Shown: positions 23,944 through 35,098 of the stretch, piece by piece | Position numbering within the stretch: position 1 is the first letter of the stretch | Layout: every line of letters begins with the position of its first letter | Origin: Cryptomeria japonica | Lineage: Eukaryota > Streptophyta > Pinopsida > Cupressales > Cupressaceae | Assembly: GCF_030272615.1 (NCBI RefSeq) | Contig: NC_081405.1 | Location: 468,834,008 to 468,894,007 of the forward strand | Reading direction: 5' to 3' | Length of the DNA stretch: 60,000 bases | Made by a program: the position numbers and the translations under genes | The notes under the pieces: generated by a model | Told to the model about the DNA's origin: nothing | The model's database searches: none | Seen by the model: the letters and a program-made list of their open reading frames with translations, nothing else

Positions 23944-25278
23944 CCACTTGGGTTTTCTTTTTCTGAATCTTATGGTGGCTATTCGGAATATTTGGCACTA
24001 TTGGCCTTGTTATGTGTTGAGTTTTGTTTTCTATCATGTTCATTAGCAAACTCTAATAGTATGTACAAGGGAGAACATCGTGAATAATTTACTATATGTG
24101 ATTTATAATTAGATAGAATTATGGTTAAATAGAAGGATTAAAAGATGTTTTCATGGTAAAATGTGAATGTGACTACTTAAATTATATGAAATTATTAAGT
24201 GGCATGTGAATGATCAAATATAAATTGCATTATGCACAATCAGTTAAATTACTATGAATTGCAGATCCCTTTTCCTCAGTGAATGTTTTGTGTGCCTTGT
24301 GTAATACTATTTAAGTATGGGTGCCTATGTTGGATTCTAGATGAGGTCTGCATTGAATGTTGTAAGTTGTGGTCAATGTCTATTTTTTCTTGGCACATAA
24401 TGGTTATATATATATATATATATATAATATTATATGTATTTACTCTTTTTGTGAGACTCGTTGTTAGAATTTGGTGTAAGTTGAAGTGTTTTTCTTAGTG
24501 GTTTGTTTTGTTTGTAGCCTAAGACTAGAGGAGGATGGAGTTCTATTGAGTGGAATTGGCTATCTTTATGAAGGTTTTGTTTGTGAGTGGAGGGTGTTGA
24601 CATTTGTGAAGGATATATGGATACCTTATTGATTGTGAAATCATAATCAGGATGGGTTTACTAATCAATATGGCTATAGTTGAACAATTGATAATTGAGA
24701 AATCATGTTTACTCTTATACCTTGCATTTAATAGCAATCCTCTGGCCCTTTTGTGGAGTTCGGCGGGGGGGGGGGGGGGGAGTGATTGAACCTCCATCAT
24801 GTGGGTGCTCCTAGTCGGGAAAGGTGATTTTCTAGAGTTCATGACTTCGAGTACCCTTGTGTTGAAGTGTTTAATCCTTGTGGGATGATCTTCTTCCCTT
24901 ATTTTGGGTGGTATCCCTAAAAGTTTTGTGCCTTGGTCTAAGGAGAGACCATGGAAGGCTTTGTTTTGTGCTTGGTTACCTCATGTTGGGGTAAAATTTT
25001 CTCAAGGTTGTGTTGTTTCTATTAGATTTGGTGGCTAGATAGAGTTCCTAACACTCTGTTATGGCTCATTGTGGTTTTTCATGAGTTTTTAGTGTTTTTT
25101 GGACCATCTGGTAGGTCCAATTCTCTTTATTAGTATGATTGGTAAGTTGGAGTTTTGTGTTGTGACAAAGATTCATGGGTGAGAAAATTGTTGTTCTTAT
25201 ATACTTGATGTGTTCATTGGATAGTGCAGTGATGGTACCTAGCACTTGATTGTAGGATTCTAAGAGTAAGGCTATCCC
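23944..25278 (+). other. unassigned sequence, possible 3' non-coding part of an older element
   Basis: No protein domain can be read. It contains a short TA run near 24407-24426 and a 16-bp G homopolymer at 24765-24780. It ends in a G-rich purine tract followed by a candidate LTR start, so it may be the 3' untranslated end of a plus-strand retrotransposon. Confidence 0.35.
24765..24780. repeat. poly-G run of 16 bp
   Basis: An uninterrupted G homopolymer in AT-rich surroundings. Length may be affected by sequencing or assembly. Confidence 0.9.
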
Positions 25279-25455
25279 TAGGGGGGGATGTAATGTCCCC
25301 TTGTTTTCTTTCTACATTTTATACTTGTTTTGTGGAATTGGAATTGTGCCCATGGATTTAACTATTTGCAATTTGGATTTGGATATTTCTATGGGGATTG
25401 ATCTTCCTTTGAACTCCTCTTTCTTGTAGTGTATGTGATCTTGAGTAATTATCCT
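25279..25455 (+). repeat. purine tract and start of a candidate LTR
   Basis: TAGGGGGGGA (25279-25288) is followed by TGTAATGTCCCC, a common plant LTR start. The candidate LTR is interrupted by a solo LTR (25456-27059), resumes at 27065, is interrupted again by the gag-only element (27175-35093) and continues from 35099. No second copy is in the window, so LTR status rests on the tract and terminal bases only. Confidence 0.4.
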
Positions 25456-27059
25456 TGTAGCATCAAAAATAGGAAATCATCACAAATAAGATAAACACTC
25501 ATAATCAATTACAAAAGCATTCATTGTAATGAATCTATCCTAAGACACATTCAATAGAGACATGAAAAACAAAGCATACAAAAGCAAATATCATGCAAAC
25601 CAGATAACAATTTGGATGCTTCTTCCATGCGGCTCCATTGTTCTTCTTTCCTCTTCAAATGGATTTGTGGATCTCACCTACAAGTGCACATACAATTGAA
25701 AGCAAGATTGACTTTGATGAAAAGCTCAAGAGTACTAGAAGCATAAGTTCGATAGTCTGATCAGAATTAGCTTTGATTGATGAAGATCATCCAATTTATA
25801 GAAAAATTGGAGAAAAGACAAATTAGCATGAAATTGATATTTTGGCAATTGAGTTCAAAAATGGCACAATTGAGTGGAAAAGGAAGGTTATGACACCTTC
25901 TATGTCATGAATTATGACATATTTCCAATGCAATGGTTAGAGAACTAGGACCTTATGACATCTTGCTATGCCAAGAGTATGACACATGAAGCACAAAAAT
26001 AGGGAGAACTAGAGACAAGTTAATTAGGTGGAAATTACAATTAGGAATTTAGAAAATAGGTGGAAATTAGGAATTAGGAAATAATGAAAATAGGAAATTA
26101 AGAATTAGAAATGATGAAATTAGGAATTTTAGTGAATTAATTAATAATTTCTCATTTATTAATAATTCACAAAGAGGGAATTTTAGGAAATTAGGTAAAT
26201 TAATTAATAATGTGTCATTTATTAATTAATTCACAAAAGAGGAATAATTAGCCAATTAAATTAAACATTTAATTGCAATGAGAAGACTTAGGATAAATAA
26301 ACAATTTATTAATCCTAAAGGAAGAAATGACACACACAAGGTTAAATGATTAAATCACGAAACCCTAGAAGATGAATTAGGTCTTGATGAAAGACAATTA
26401 GGTCTTGACAAAGGATAGTTGATATTGATTCGATCATGATTTTGGATTTAACAAAGGACCAATGTGAAAAATGATTTGATTGATTGATAAATGTGCCAAT
26501 TGACGAGGAACAATGACAAATTGATCCAAATTGACATAATTGAGATAGACAATGATCGATAGCGAAATGATCACAAAATGACAAAATTGACAAGAGGACA
26601 AGGATTGATGACAAAATAGATTGCAAGATGACAAGATTGAAAATGACCACGATCAATGACAAATTGATCGCAAATGAAAAGATCAAACATGACAACGATC
26701 GATGACAAATCGATCATAAAATGACAAGATTGATAAACCGATCGCCAGATGATAAGATTGATAAGAGGACAAAACCCTAATTAGGATTGACGATGTCCAA
26801 AATGATGACAAATTAGCACTCACATTGATGCAACAAGATAAGATCGATCCAAATCATGACTGGATAGTGTTGTCGACAAGACCAAATTCGAATGTGAGAT
26901 GAATGAAGAATGCAGAAGAAGGACTCAATGTTTGCAAATGATAAAGACCAAGTGCGTGACATAGGAGAAATGTTAATGCAACGCAAAAACCTAAAATGAG
27001 GCAATGCGCAAATGTTAAAGTATGATTCCGCAAGCGTTGACCATTTTTAGGTGTCTACA
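25456..27059. mobile_element. solo LTR with ATCCT target duplication
   Basis: Starts TGTAGCATC, ends GGTGTCTACA, and is flanked by a perfect 5-bp TSD ATCCT (25451-25455 and 27060-27064). The 1604-bp unit has no internal coding region. It holds AT-rich GGAAATTAGG-like repeats (about 26.02-26.25 kb) and a GATCRATGACAAATYGATC-type repetitive stretch (about 26.45-26.79 kb). Element sense may be minus, where the start reads TGTAGACACC; no partner LTR is present to confirm this. Confidence 0.85.
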
Positions 27060-27174
27060 ATCCTATACTTTTCTTTGAGATATGTTCATGATTGTTATAG
27101 ATCCCTTGTTCTTTGGTTATTGGGATAGACCTCTGACATGATTGCTATTATCATATGTGAAATGTTAATATGAG

Positions 27175-28449
27175 TGTAAAGCGGAAAATCGCGGTCGAAC
27201 CCTAGTTGGTCTCCCCTCTTCTAACTCCGAGGAGAGAGAAGGGAGGTTCGCTAGGATTCGATGGGTTTTCACTTAGGGGGAAGACTTTACATTCAAAAGA
27301 GGGGTTGAAACTCATAAGATTCAATCCCACACAATGTAAGATTGGATGCTAAATGAATTTCAAGGGTTAGGAAAGCAAGGCTACCCTCTTTTGTAAAGAA
27401 TGTTGATTAAGAAAATTAAGCTAAGGATGCATAGAAAGTCATAAAGATTCGCTTATAAACTGAGTTTAGGTTATAGGATGAAGCTGCGGACCTGGAATTA
27501 GTAGTAGAATGTCGATACGGCGCTGTCCTGCAAATTTGAGAAAAAGTTGTCGGGACGATGGCGCCCGGCGCCACGGTCCTCCGAAAAATCCGCGAAATGA
27601 AGGGGGATCTGTTCGTCTCGGCACAAGGATTCCAGATCTTCAATTTCAGCCGCGTACCTGCAACCTACACACAGAAAAGTGAAGACGATTGGGGGGTTAG
27701 GGATTAGGGGTTTGCCTTTAGGTCAAACCCCGGTTTTGAAATTAACCAAGAAATGAGCAAGTGCTGTAAATGTAAATGACTGTAATGTAAAACAAGTACT
27801 AATACCTTGTTCTAAGGATGTTTGTATCCTTATGTGCAAAGGTTTAGATGTTGTATGTTGTAGTATGTAGCATGTAACAAGTGATCTCCTCTTCAATGGT
27901 TGAATCCTTGACTTGAATGCAACACTTAGCCTTGAATGGAGACTTGGAATGATCAATTGCTTGAAAGAATTCTTGAATGCTTGAATGCTTGAGTATAATT
28001 TCCACGCTTTGTACACATATCCTCTTCATCTCTCTCCAATGAGAGAGAAAAATGTAGTTTATATACTTGTCAATTAGGGCTGATAGACTGATTTTCCCGA
28101 CCTTAGGCTGACCAGGGAAGTATATTTCCAAATTGCAATAAAAAAGACCCAATATCACTTAGGAAACCGGGCCCAAAATAGGACCCAGGGACCAGGGTGC
28201 TGGGCGCCATGGTCCTGGAGGACCAGGGCGCTGGGCGCCATGGTCCTGAGGGACCAGGGCACTGGGCGCTCTGGTCCCACCTCCGGGACAGCGGGGTGCA
28301 AGGAGGTTCAGGCCAATGGTGCTTGAAAAATGCAGTTTTCAGTGTCGTGAGCAAGTTTTGGGGTCTCCATTCAGGTTGCGTGTTGCATCGCCATCGTGAA
28401 GATCGAAATGCAGTCGAAATTGCAAGTGTCGCAATTTTAGGACGCTACA
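27175..28449 (-). repeat. 3' LTR (sense) of gag-only element
   Basis: TGTAAAGCGG to GGACGCTACA. It contains a 27-nt near-perfect hairpin at 27553-27579 and three tandem 27-nt hairpin units (28189-28215, 28220-28246, 28251-28277). Confidence 0.9.
28189..28277. repeat. three tandem GC-rich hairpin units, 31-bp period
   Basis: Each unit is 27 nt of the form GGACCAGGGyGCTGGGCGC...GGTCC. Ends are self-complementary (GGACCA/TGGTCC) and the core is GGCGC-rich. The other LTR has only two units (34864-34890, 34895-34921), so the copy number changed after insertion or between templates. Confidence 0.9.
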
Positions 28450-28464
28450 TTTAGCCCCCACTTT
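28450..28464 (-). other. polypurine tract of gag-only element
   Basis: Minus strand AAAGTGGGGGCTAAA directly before the 3' LTR start TGTAGCG. Confidence 0.7.
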
Positions 28465-29193
28465 AGCGGGAGTATGTATGCTCATACTTCCGGTAAAGTA
28501 CAAGGAAACAACGTTGAAAGAATTTCACCACGTCAAGGAGGCAAGATACACCAAGCCCCCAGTGGACTAAGGATCTTACGACTTCGATTGACAAAGTAAA
28601 AGGGAAGATCATGAGGGAGAACCATGACTGCAGTAGTAAGGTTCTCTCACTATGAGTCATGCAAAAGAAATACCAAAAATCTTCAAGACAAAGCTAAGTT
28701 TGCCAAGAAATTTTCAAGTATCTTTGAAAGGATAGACAAGGTGTATGCCCCCCTACGTTAAAGCGATCGCACACGCCTCAACGGGGGTGATTGTTTTAAC
28801 GTAGTGATACACATAAGAAATGAGAAAGGAAAAGGAGCACGTTATCGCAAAGATTTAGCCCCCAAGTGTGAGATAAACCCAAGGATAATAGACACAAAAC
28901 ACAAAGCACGAGGTGACTTCGCTTTCCTCGGGGTCAGTATGTTGTATGATAAGTCATGTATATATATCATATGTATGTATGCATAATTGTTCTTCATTCC
29001 CCAATCAAGGAAGGTCACCTAGAAGAAGGGAACACATGTGTCTTTTGAGTCAACATGAGAGAGACCAAAGAGATCTCAATGCTTTGCATCATCCTCAAGT
29101 AGACAACACTAAGGACGACAAATAGAAGAATGAGAATAACATATAGAAGAAGTAACAAAAGGGAGGGGGAGAGAATCTGCCATGCTAATGTAA
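28465..29193. other. non-coding stretch where pol would be expected
   Basis: Between the gag-protease stop and the purine tract there are only about 730 bp and no RT, RNase H or integrase motif in any frame. This shows directly that the element is non-autonomous. Confidence 0.75.
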
Positions 29194-32100
29194 CTAGTCT
29201 AGCACGTCATCTACCCCCCGATCTTGCTGATCAATGTTTCGGGAAGGCAGGGAACACGCTAGAGGAGGAACATCCAACACAGCAGATGGAGCTATCACAA
29301 GATCCAAACAAGGGGTATGTTCATGTTCCAAGCCACATTGTTCTTGTCTAGGAGCTAGGATAAGTGCTTTAGAAAATTCATTAGATAAATGGTTATCAAC
29401 ATCAACAAGTTCATATTCACTATCAGAAGCAAGAGGAGTAACATTTTCATCATGCATAACATTTTCATCTATATCATCATCAAGATTTATAAAAATAGGA
29501 TCTTTAACTCGCACAGGATCAAGACCATCATGCATCTTATGTTTAGGATATTTAGGCTCAATATCCGGCTGAGGAGAAAATGGAATAATGCTTGTTGAAG
29601 GTGTTTTTGGAGATTGTAAAGTTTGAGAAGCAGCTGCTTGAGCCCTAAGACGACGCTTTCGTCGGCGTTCCCGTCCAGAACGATTACGTCTAGTCTTAGT
29701 AGGAAGTGTAGAAGATAGAGGAGGAGGAATGTTCTCATCCTTATCACTTGGGTGTTTAGGTTGTGGTCTCTTAGGATGGATAATAGGAGAAGAAGAAGGT
29801 CTCTTCTCTCTATAAAAAGAAGGAGGAGGAACTGCTCCATATAAGGGAAGAATTTTTGGTTTAGGAAGAAGACCAAGTCCATCATGACGAGGAGGTATAG
29901 GTCTATTTTTAGAAGATTTATTAGGCATAGACATAGTCACATCCATGGGGACGGGTTGGGAATCTTCTTGGGGAAAGACATTAGTTTTGTCTTTCAAAGG
30001 AAGAATTTCCTTCTCAAGAATGATAGGAATGTCAAGTTTAGGTGTTCTAGGTTCACTTAGAGATAGGATCATATCTGTTTTCCACTTTTGATAAGATTTA
30101 AAAAGATGATCACTTCGCGGAGGAAGAGATTGGAATTGTTTGGGCCAAAAGTAATCAATAGGAACACTAGAGGTTCTTTCAGCTGGTTTAAAGAGACTAT
30201 GATTGACAGTAACAAATACACCATTATGGGGAAATTTTAAACACTTATGAATAGGAGAAGCAATAGCTTTCATGGAAGATAGCCAAGGATAGCCAAGCTT
30301 CACACGAAATTGTTCGGAAGATGGAATAATAGAAAAGTTCACATCAAGAGATTTATTATGAACCTCAATAGGCAATGTAATAGAACCAATTGCAGGAGAA
30401 GAAAATGCATCAAATAGTTTCACAATCACATCTGTTTTGTCATAGATCACTTGATTCAATTGCAAAGTAAAAAGAAATTCTTCAGTAATAACATTAACCA
30501 TGCACGAAGGATCAATAAGCACTCCACGGCAAGGTGTATTTTTGACTTTTGCAACTATGTATAAAGGACCATCAGGTGCTCTAATGGTTTCACTAGAATC
30601 AAATGTGATGGAAGGTTCTTTAGGGATTTCTTTCTGCTCTACAAAGTTAATCACATTCGGAGTCATAGACACAAGACCATTAGATGAGAAAGAGGAATCA
30701 TTAGCCTCAATCGCATTAGAGGTATGAGAGGTATGAGAGGGTAATGGATCAGTAAAAATCTGAAGATTTTGGTTAGGAGGAGGTACAGATGTGTTGCCTT
30801 TATCTTTCACTCCAGAAACAGAGATAGTATTATTATCAATCAAATCTTGAATTTTACCTTTTAGAGAAAAACATTTTTCAGTATCATGCCCAGGCTGACG
30901 ATGAAAGTGACAAAAAGATTTGTGATCAAAATAAGGTGAAGTAATCTTTGCAGGATCAATTTGTCTTATAGGAGGAAGAGTAAGCACATTTTGTCCCAAT
31001 AACTTATTCATAATATCATGCAATGATTCATTCAAAGGAGTATACTTTCTTTCTTTCCTGAAAAATTTAGAAATAAGAGGCACACCTGATGCTGCATTCA
31101 CATTGTTGTTGATGATGTTTTCATTGAATTTGATGGAATCTCTATTCGGTTTAAACTTCCCAAATGGTTGTTGACTGCTATCACCCTTATCACTCGGAGC
31201 CATAGGATGTGATTGTTCCATTTGACTCACAGTCAGTTGATAATTGTGAAGAGTGGCGCACAACTGTTGGAAAGAAGTAAACTCAGAAAATAGAAGTTTG
31301 TCTCGAATATCTTTTTGCAAATTAGAAATAAAGATTCTTTGAATATCATTATCAGGCACTGGAAAAGAAATTTGAGCATACAAATGCTTATATCTACCAA
31401 TGAAATCAGTCACTTTTTCTTTAACACCTTGTTTACAATGCATTAAATCAATCAAAGTAACTTTAGGACTTATATTGTTTTGAAATTGTTGAATGAAAGC
31501 ATTTGCAAGTTGTTCGAAAGAAGTAATAGAATAAGAAGGCAATGAGCAATACCATTGTAGGGCTTTGTCTCTTAATGTTCTGGTGAATAGTTTTGCAAGT
31601 AACCTTTGGTCATAAGCAAAATCAGTACATATTGTTTGAAAAGTCTTAACATGTGTTAGAGGATCTCCTTTACCATTATAAAGCTCCAAATGCGGGATTT
31701 CAACATGTTTAGGAGGAATAGCTCGAACAATGTCAAGAGAAAGAGGGCTCGCAACATCAAATGTGGGCACACTAAACTTAGATTGATTCATAGAGGCAAT
31801 TTGTTGCTGTAAAGAAGAGACAGTTTGTGCAAGATTATTAATGGTAGCTTCAGTCGAAGAGTTCATCTTAGGTGTGTTAGATTGAGATGGAGGTGTGATG
31901 TTATTGAAAGAAGGTAAAGAGTAAGGTGGTGGGACCCTATGATAGTCAACCATAGGGGATGATTGGATAGGAGGAACACTACAAGGAGGAATGGAATGGT
32001 TAAATGAATTGCCCCCTTGCGTCATGTTCATTTGTGAAGATATAATAGGAACACTTATTGAAGGAATGAATGAAGAAGTCGGATTGAATGAAGGAATAGG

Positions 32101-32646
32101 GTTAATTGAAGAAGGAGGATTGCCCCCATGACTAGTGATCACAAGAGGAATGTCTTGTATAGAAGTAGCCATGATGTTTGATGTAAAGGTAGGTATGTTA
32201 GCAATAGAAGTGGTCAAAGGAATAGAATGATTGACTTGTGTAGGAGGTTGTGTATAACCTAAAGATTCAGCACAACTCTTCATAGGCATCACATTCGAAT
32301 CCACAATGTGTGCGATACCACGTAAAACATCAATTCCATTCTTATCACTTTGAAGCATGCGTTTTAGACCCTCAATTAAAGGAAGAGCTTGACTATCGGG
32401 ATACTCATGAGACATCCATTGGTGAAAATCGTCAAATTGGTTATCCAATTTGGAAAGTTGTTCAACAGAAACTTCATGGGGAGCTTCTTCATCATTCGGA
32501 GGATTAGAGGAATTACCCATGTCCTCGTTAAAAAGACTACTCAAATTAGGTTCCATCTCCTCAGTAGTTAAACCTCGGAAAGACTTAATTCTACGGCTTC
32601 GTCTAACGGGAATAGTGTAAGTAGGGCTTTTTGTTGTAAAACTCAT
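29194..32646 (-). CDS. intact gag-protease polyprotein (1150 aa), Ty3/gypsy type
   Basis: The only long open frame in the window. Residues 1-300 are Pro/Ser/Asn-rich. The gag core is at about 305-480 (WYCSLPS near 365, FIQQFQNN near 385) and is expected to form the particle shell. At about 584 is FCHFHRQPGHDTEKC, a CX2HX4-5H-type motif common in plant gypsy gag. A retropepsin-like fold follows: GVLIDPSCMVNVI near 709, with catalytic Asp kept but DSG/DTG changed to DPS, then LGYPWLSSMKAIASPIHKCL near 789. Activity is therefore doubtful. The C-terminal part is Pro-rich with a basic cluster RRNRSGRERRRKRRLRAQ near 990 and an acidic tail. The ATG at 32646 is the first after the leader. The protease context fits the Tat/Ogre-type gypsy branch, which is inference. 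Pol is absent. Confidence 0.85.
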   Translation of the reverse strand: MSFTTKSPTYTIPVRRSRRIKSFRGLTTEEMEPNLSSLFNEDMGNSSNPPNDEEAPHEVSVEQLSKLDNQFDDFHQWMSHEYPDSQALPLIEGLKRMLQSDKNGIDVLRGIAHIVDSNVMPMKSCAESLGYTQPPTQVNHSIPLTTSIANIPTFTSNIMATSIQDIPLVITSHGGNPPSSINPIPSFNPTSSFIPSISVPIISSQMNMTQGGNSFNHSIPPCSVPPIQSSPMVDYHRVPPPYSLPSFNNITPPSQSNTPKMNSSTEATINNLAQTVSSLQQQIASMNQSKFSVPTFDVASPLSLDIVRAIPPKHVEIPHLELYNGKGDPLTHVKTFQTICTDFAYDQRLLAKLFTRTLRDKALQWYCSLPSYSITSFEQLANAFIQQFQNNISPKVTLIDLMHCKQGVKEKVTDFIGRYKHLYAQISFPVPDNDIQRIFISNLQKDIRDKLLFSEFTSFQQLCATLHNYQLTVSQMEQSHPMAPSDKGDSSQQPFGKFKPNRDSIKFNENIINNNVNAASGVPLISKFFRKERKYTPLNESLHDIMNKLLGQNVLTLPPIRQIDPAKITSPYFDHKSFCHFHRQPGHDTEKCFSLKGKIQDLIDNNTISVSGVKDKGNTSVPPPNQNLQIFTDPLPSHTSHTSNAIEANDSSFSSNGLVSMTPNVINFVEQKEIPKEPSITFDSSETIRAPDGPLYIVAKVKNTPCRGVLIDPSCMVNVITEEFLFTLQLNQVIYDKTDVIVKLFDAFSSPAIGSITLPIEVHNKSLDVNFSIIPSSEQFRVKLGYPWLSSMKAIASPIHKCLKFPHNGVFVTVNHSLFKPAERTSSVPIDYFWPKQFQSLPPRSDHLFKSYQKWKTDMILSLSEPRTPKLDIPIILEKEILPLKDKTNVFPQEDSQPVPMDVTMSMPNKSSKNRPIPPRHDGLGLLPKPKILPLYGAVPPPSFYREKRPSSSPIIHPKRPQPKHPSDKDENIPPPLSSTLPTKTRRNRSGRERRRKRRLRAQAAASQTLQSPKTPSTSIIPFSPQPDIEPKYPKHKMHDGLDPVRVKDPIFINLDDDIDENVMHDENVTPLASDSEYELVDVDNHLSNEFSKALILAPRQEQCGLEHEHTPCLDLVIAPSAVLDVPPLACSLPSRNIDQQDRGVDDVLD

Positions 32647-33810
32647 GCACTAGAGAGAGAGAAAAGATTTTGAATTTAGAGGTAGCAATTTTCAGTAAAA
32701 ACAGCCAATCTTCCAGATTTAAGCTGTTAAATGCAATCACAACAGTCTCCCGAAATTTCAGAAAAAATGTCCGGGACCGTGGCGCTCGGAGTGCAACACG
32801 GTCCTTGCAACTTTTTTCGAAATTTGCAGGGATGAAAGGTATGATGATTTTAGAGCTAATCTGAAAAAATTGAGGGATTTTACGATCTGTAGATAGGCCA
32901 AATTAAAGTTGCAATCTCAAAATTGAACCCTATCAAGATTGTCGAAAAATGCAAAATTTTGAATTTTGAAAAAGAGAGGGAAACTGAAATTTTGAATTTT
33001 ATGATTTTAGAGGGAATGTCAAAAGCAGTGCAAGTTTTGAAATTTAAAAATTGACTCAATTTCACGCTAAATTCAATTTTGAAAGCGGAAATTGAAGTTG
33101 TTGTAATTAAGCACTTAATTTCAAAAGTCACAAAATGCAAGAATTTGAATAAAGCACTGAAATTTTGAATGAATGCAAACACAATTTTCAGATTTAGGAT
33201 AGTAAGAACACAATTTTGACACAAAATTTCAATTTCAACAATTTTTGAATGATTAGGAGCCTTAAACCAAGCAATCACAAGACCAACTTTGACTGTAATT
33301 TTGAAAGTGTTATAATTGACAAAATCAGCCAAAATTCTGGATTTTAGCAGGAAAATACAGCAAGATCTCGCTCCCGAAATTTTGGAAAAAATGTCGGGGA
33401 CGATGGCGCTCGGAGTGCAACACGGTCCTCGCAACTTTTTTCCAAATTTTCAGGGATGCAAGATATTGTGATTTTATTGCAGAATCCAAAGTTACAGCTG
33501 ATTTGGAGATGTTTTGATCGGTCAAATGGTCAAACAAAGGTTGAATTAAGAGGGTTTCAAAAATTAGGGTTTTGACATTTAACCACTTAATTTTCAAAAT
33601 TAAAGTACAGATATGAATTGATAATTTATAATAGAAAAGCAGATCTGAAGCAAGCATTAATAATTAAACATTTCGCAAGTTCAATGTTCAAAAAAGAAAA
33701 TTTAGGGTTTTTATGCAATCACCTCTAAAATTTTGCAAAAGATCAAACATGGAAATGTAATCAAGGAATCAATTTTCAGATCTAATCATGAATAATCAGA
33801 AAGGATGCTC
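32647..33810 (-). promoter_or_regulatory. leader of gag-only element with two hairpins
   Basis: The untranslated leader between the PBS and the gag start holds two 31-nt hairpins, 32774-32804 (GGACCGTG...CACGGTCC, perfect 8-bp arms) and 33398-33428 (same with two changes). Both share the loop text CGGAGTGCAA. The rest is A/T-rich. Retroelement leaders often carry RNA dimerisation or packaging stems; that role is inferred here. Confidence 0.6.
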
Positions 33811-33825
33811 ACGTCGGGTTCACCA
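33811..33825 (-). other. primer-binding site of gag-only element, tRNA not assigned
   Basis: Minus strand TGGTGAACCCGACGTGAGC starts three bases after the 5' LTR and begins with the TGG complementary to tRNA CCA. I cannot name the tRNA with confidence. Confidence 0.65.
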
Positions 33826-33828
33826 AAA

Positions 33829-35093
33829 TGTAAAGCGGAAAATCGTGGTCGAACCCTAGTTGGTCTCCCCTCTTCTAACTCCGAGGAGAGAGAAGGGAGG
33901 TTCGCTAGGATTCGATGGGTGTTCGCTAGGATTCGATGGGTTTTCACTTAGGGGGAAGACTTTACATTCAAAAGAGGGGTTGAAACTCATAAGATTCAAT
34001 CCCACACAATGTAAGATTGGATGCTAAATGAATTTCAAGGGTTAGGAAAGCAAGGCTACCCTCTTTTGTAAAGAATGTTGATTAAGGAAATTAAGCTAAG
34101 GATGCATAGAAAGTCATAAAGATTCACTTATAAACTGAGTTTAGGTTATAGGATGAAGCTGCGGACCTGGAATTAGTAGTAGAATGTCGATACGGCGCTG
34201 TCCTGCAAATTTGAGAAAAAGTTGTCGGGACGATGGCGCCCGGCGCCACGGTCCTCCGAAAAATCCGCGAAACGAAGGGGGATCTGTTCGTCTCGGCACA
34301 AGGATTCTAGATCTTCAATTTCAGCCACGTACCTGCAACCTACACATAGAAAAGCGAAGACGATTGGGGGGTTAGGGATTAGGGGTTTGCCTTTAGGTCA
34401 AACCTCGGTTTTGGAATTAACCAAGAAATGAGCAAGTGCTGTAAATGTAAATGACTGTAATGTAAAACAAGTACTAATACCTTGTTCTAAGGATGTTTGT
34501 ATCCTTATGTGCAAAGGTTTAGATGTTGTATGTTGTAGTATGTAGCATGTAACAAGTGATCTCCTCTTCAATGGTTGAATCCTTGACTTGAATGCAACAC
34601 TTAGCCTTGAATGGAGACTTGGAATGATCAATTGCTTGAAAGAATGCTTGAATGCTTGAATGCTTGAGTATAATTTCCACGCTTTGTACACATATCCTCT
34701 TCATCTCTCTCCAATGAGAGAGAAAAATGTAGTTTATATACTTGTCAATTAGGGCTGATAGACTGATTTTCCCGACCTTAGGCCAACCAGGGAAGTATAT
34801 TTCCAAATTGCAATCAAAAAGACCTGATATCACTTAGGAAACCGGGCCCAAAATAGGATCCAGGGACCAGGGCGCTGGGCGCCCTGGTCCTAAGGGACCA
34901 GGGCGTTGGGCGCTCTGGTCCCACCTCCGGGACAGCGGGGTGCAAGGAGGTTCAGGCCAATGGTGCTTGAAAAATGCAGTTTTCAGTGTCGTGAGCAAGT
35001 TTTGGGGTCTCCATTCAGGTTGCGTGTTGCGTCGCCATCTTGAAGACTGAAATGCAGTCGAAATTGCAAGTGTCGCAATTTTAGGACGCTACA
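33829..35093 (-). repeat. 5' LTR (sense) of gag-only element
   Basis: TGTAAAGCGG to GGACGCTACA. Compared with the other LTR it has an extra 22-bp tandem duplication near 33897-33920 (GTTCGCTAGGATTCGATGGG) and one hairpin unit fewer. The single 27-nt hairpin is at 34228-34254. Confidence 0.9.
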
Positions 35094-35098
35094 ATGAG

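Larger units (their letters stand above)
27175..35093 (-). mobile_element. non-autonomous gag-only LTR retrotransposon, apparently recent
   Basis: The 7919-bp element is bounded by a perfect TSD ATGAG (27170-27174, 35094-35098). LTRs are 27175-28449 and 33829-35093. A PBS (33811-33825) and a purine tract (28450-28464) show minus orientation. The internal region has a leader of about 1.2 kb, one intact 1150-codon gag-protease ORF and about 740 bp of non-coding sequence. There is no RT, RNase H or integrase. LTRs differ by about two dozen substitutions by eye plus two repeat-unit changes, suggesting a fairly recent insertion. It would need enzymes in trans, like the TR-GAG class of plant elements. 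Confidence 0.9.

Noticed and set aside
28103-28454. ORFs on both strands over the tandem GC-rich hairpins
   Set aside because: Arise from the repeated palindrome within the LTR; no family resemblance.
32880-33434. 184-codon minus ORF in the leader of the gag-only element
   Set aside because: Low-complexity Phe/Ile/Lys content, no domain, spans a hairpin; most likely the untranslated leader.
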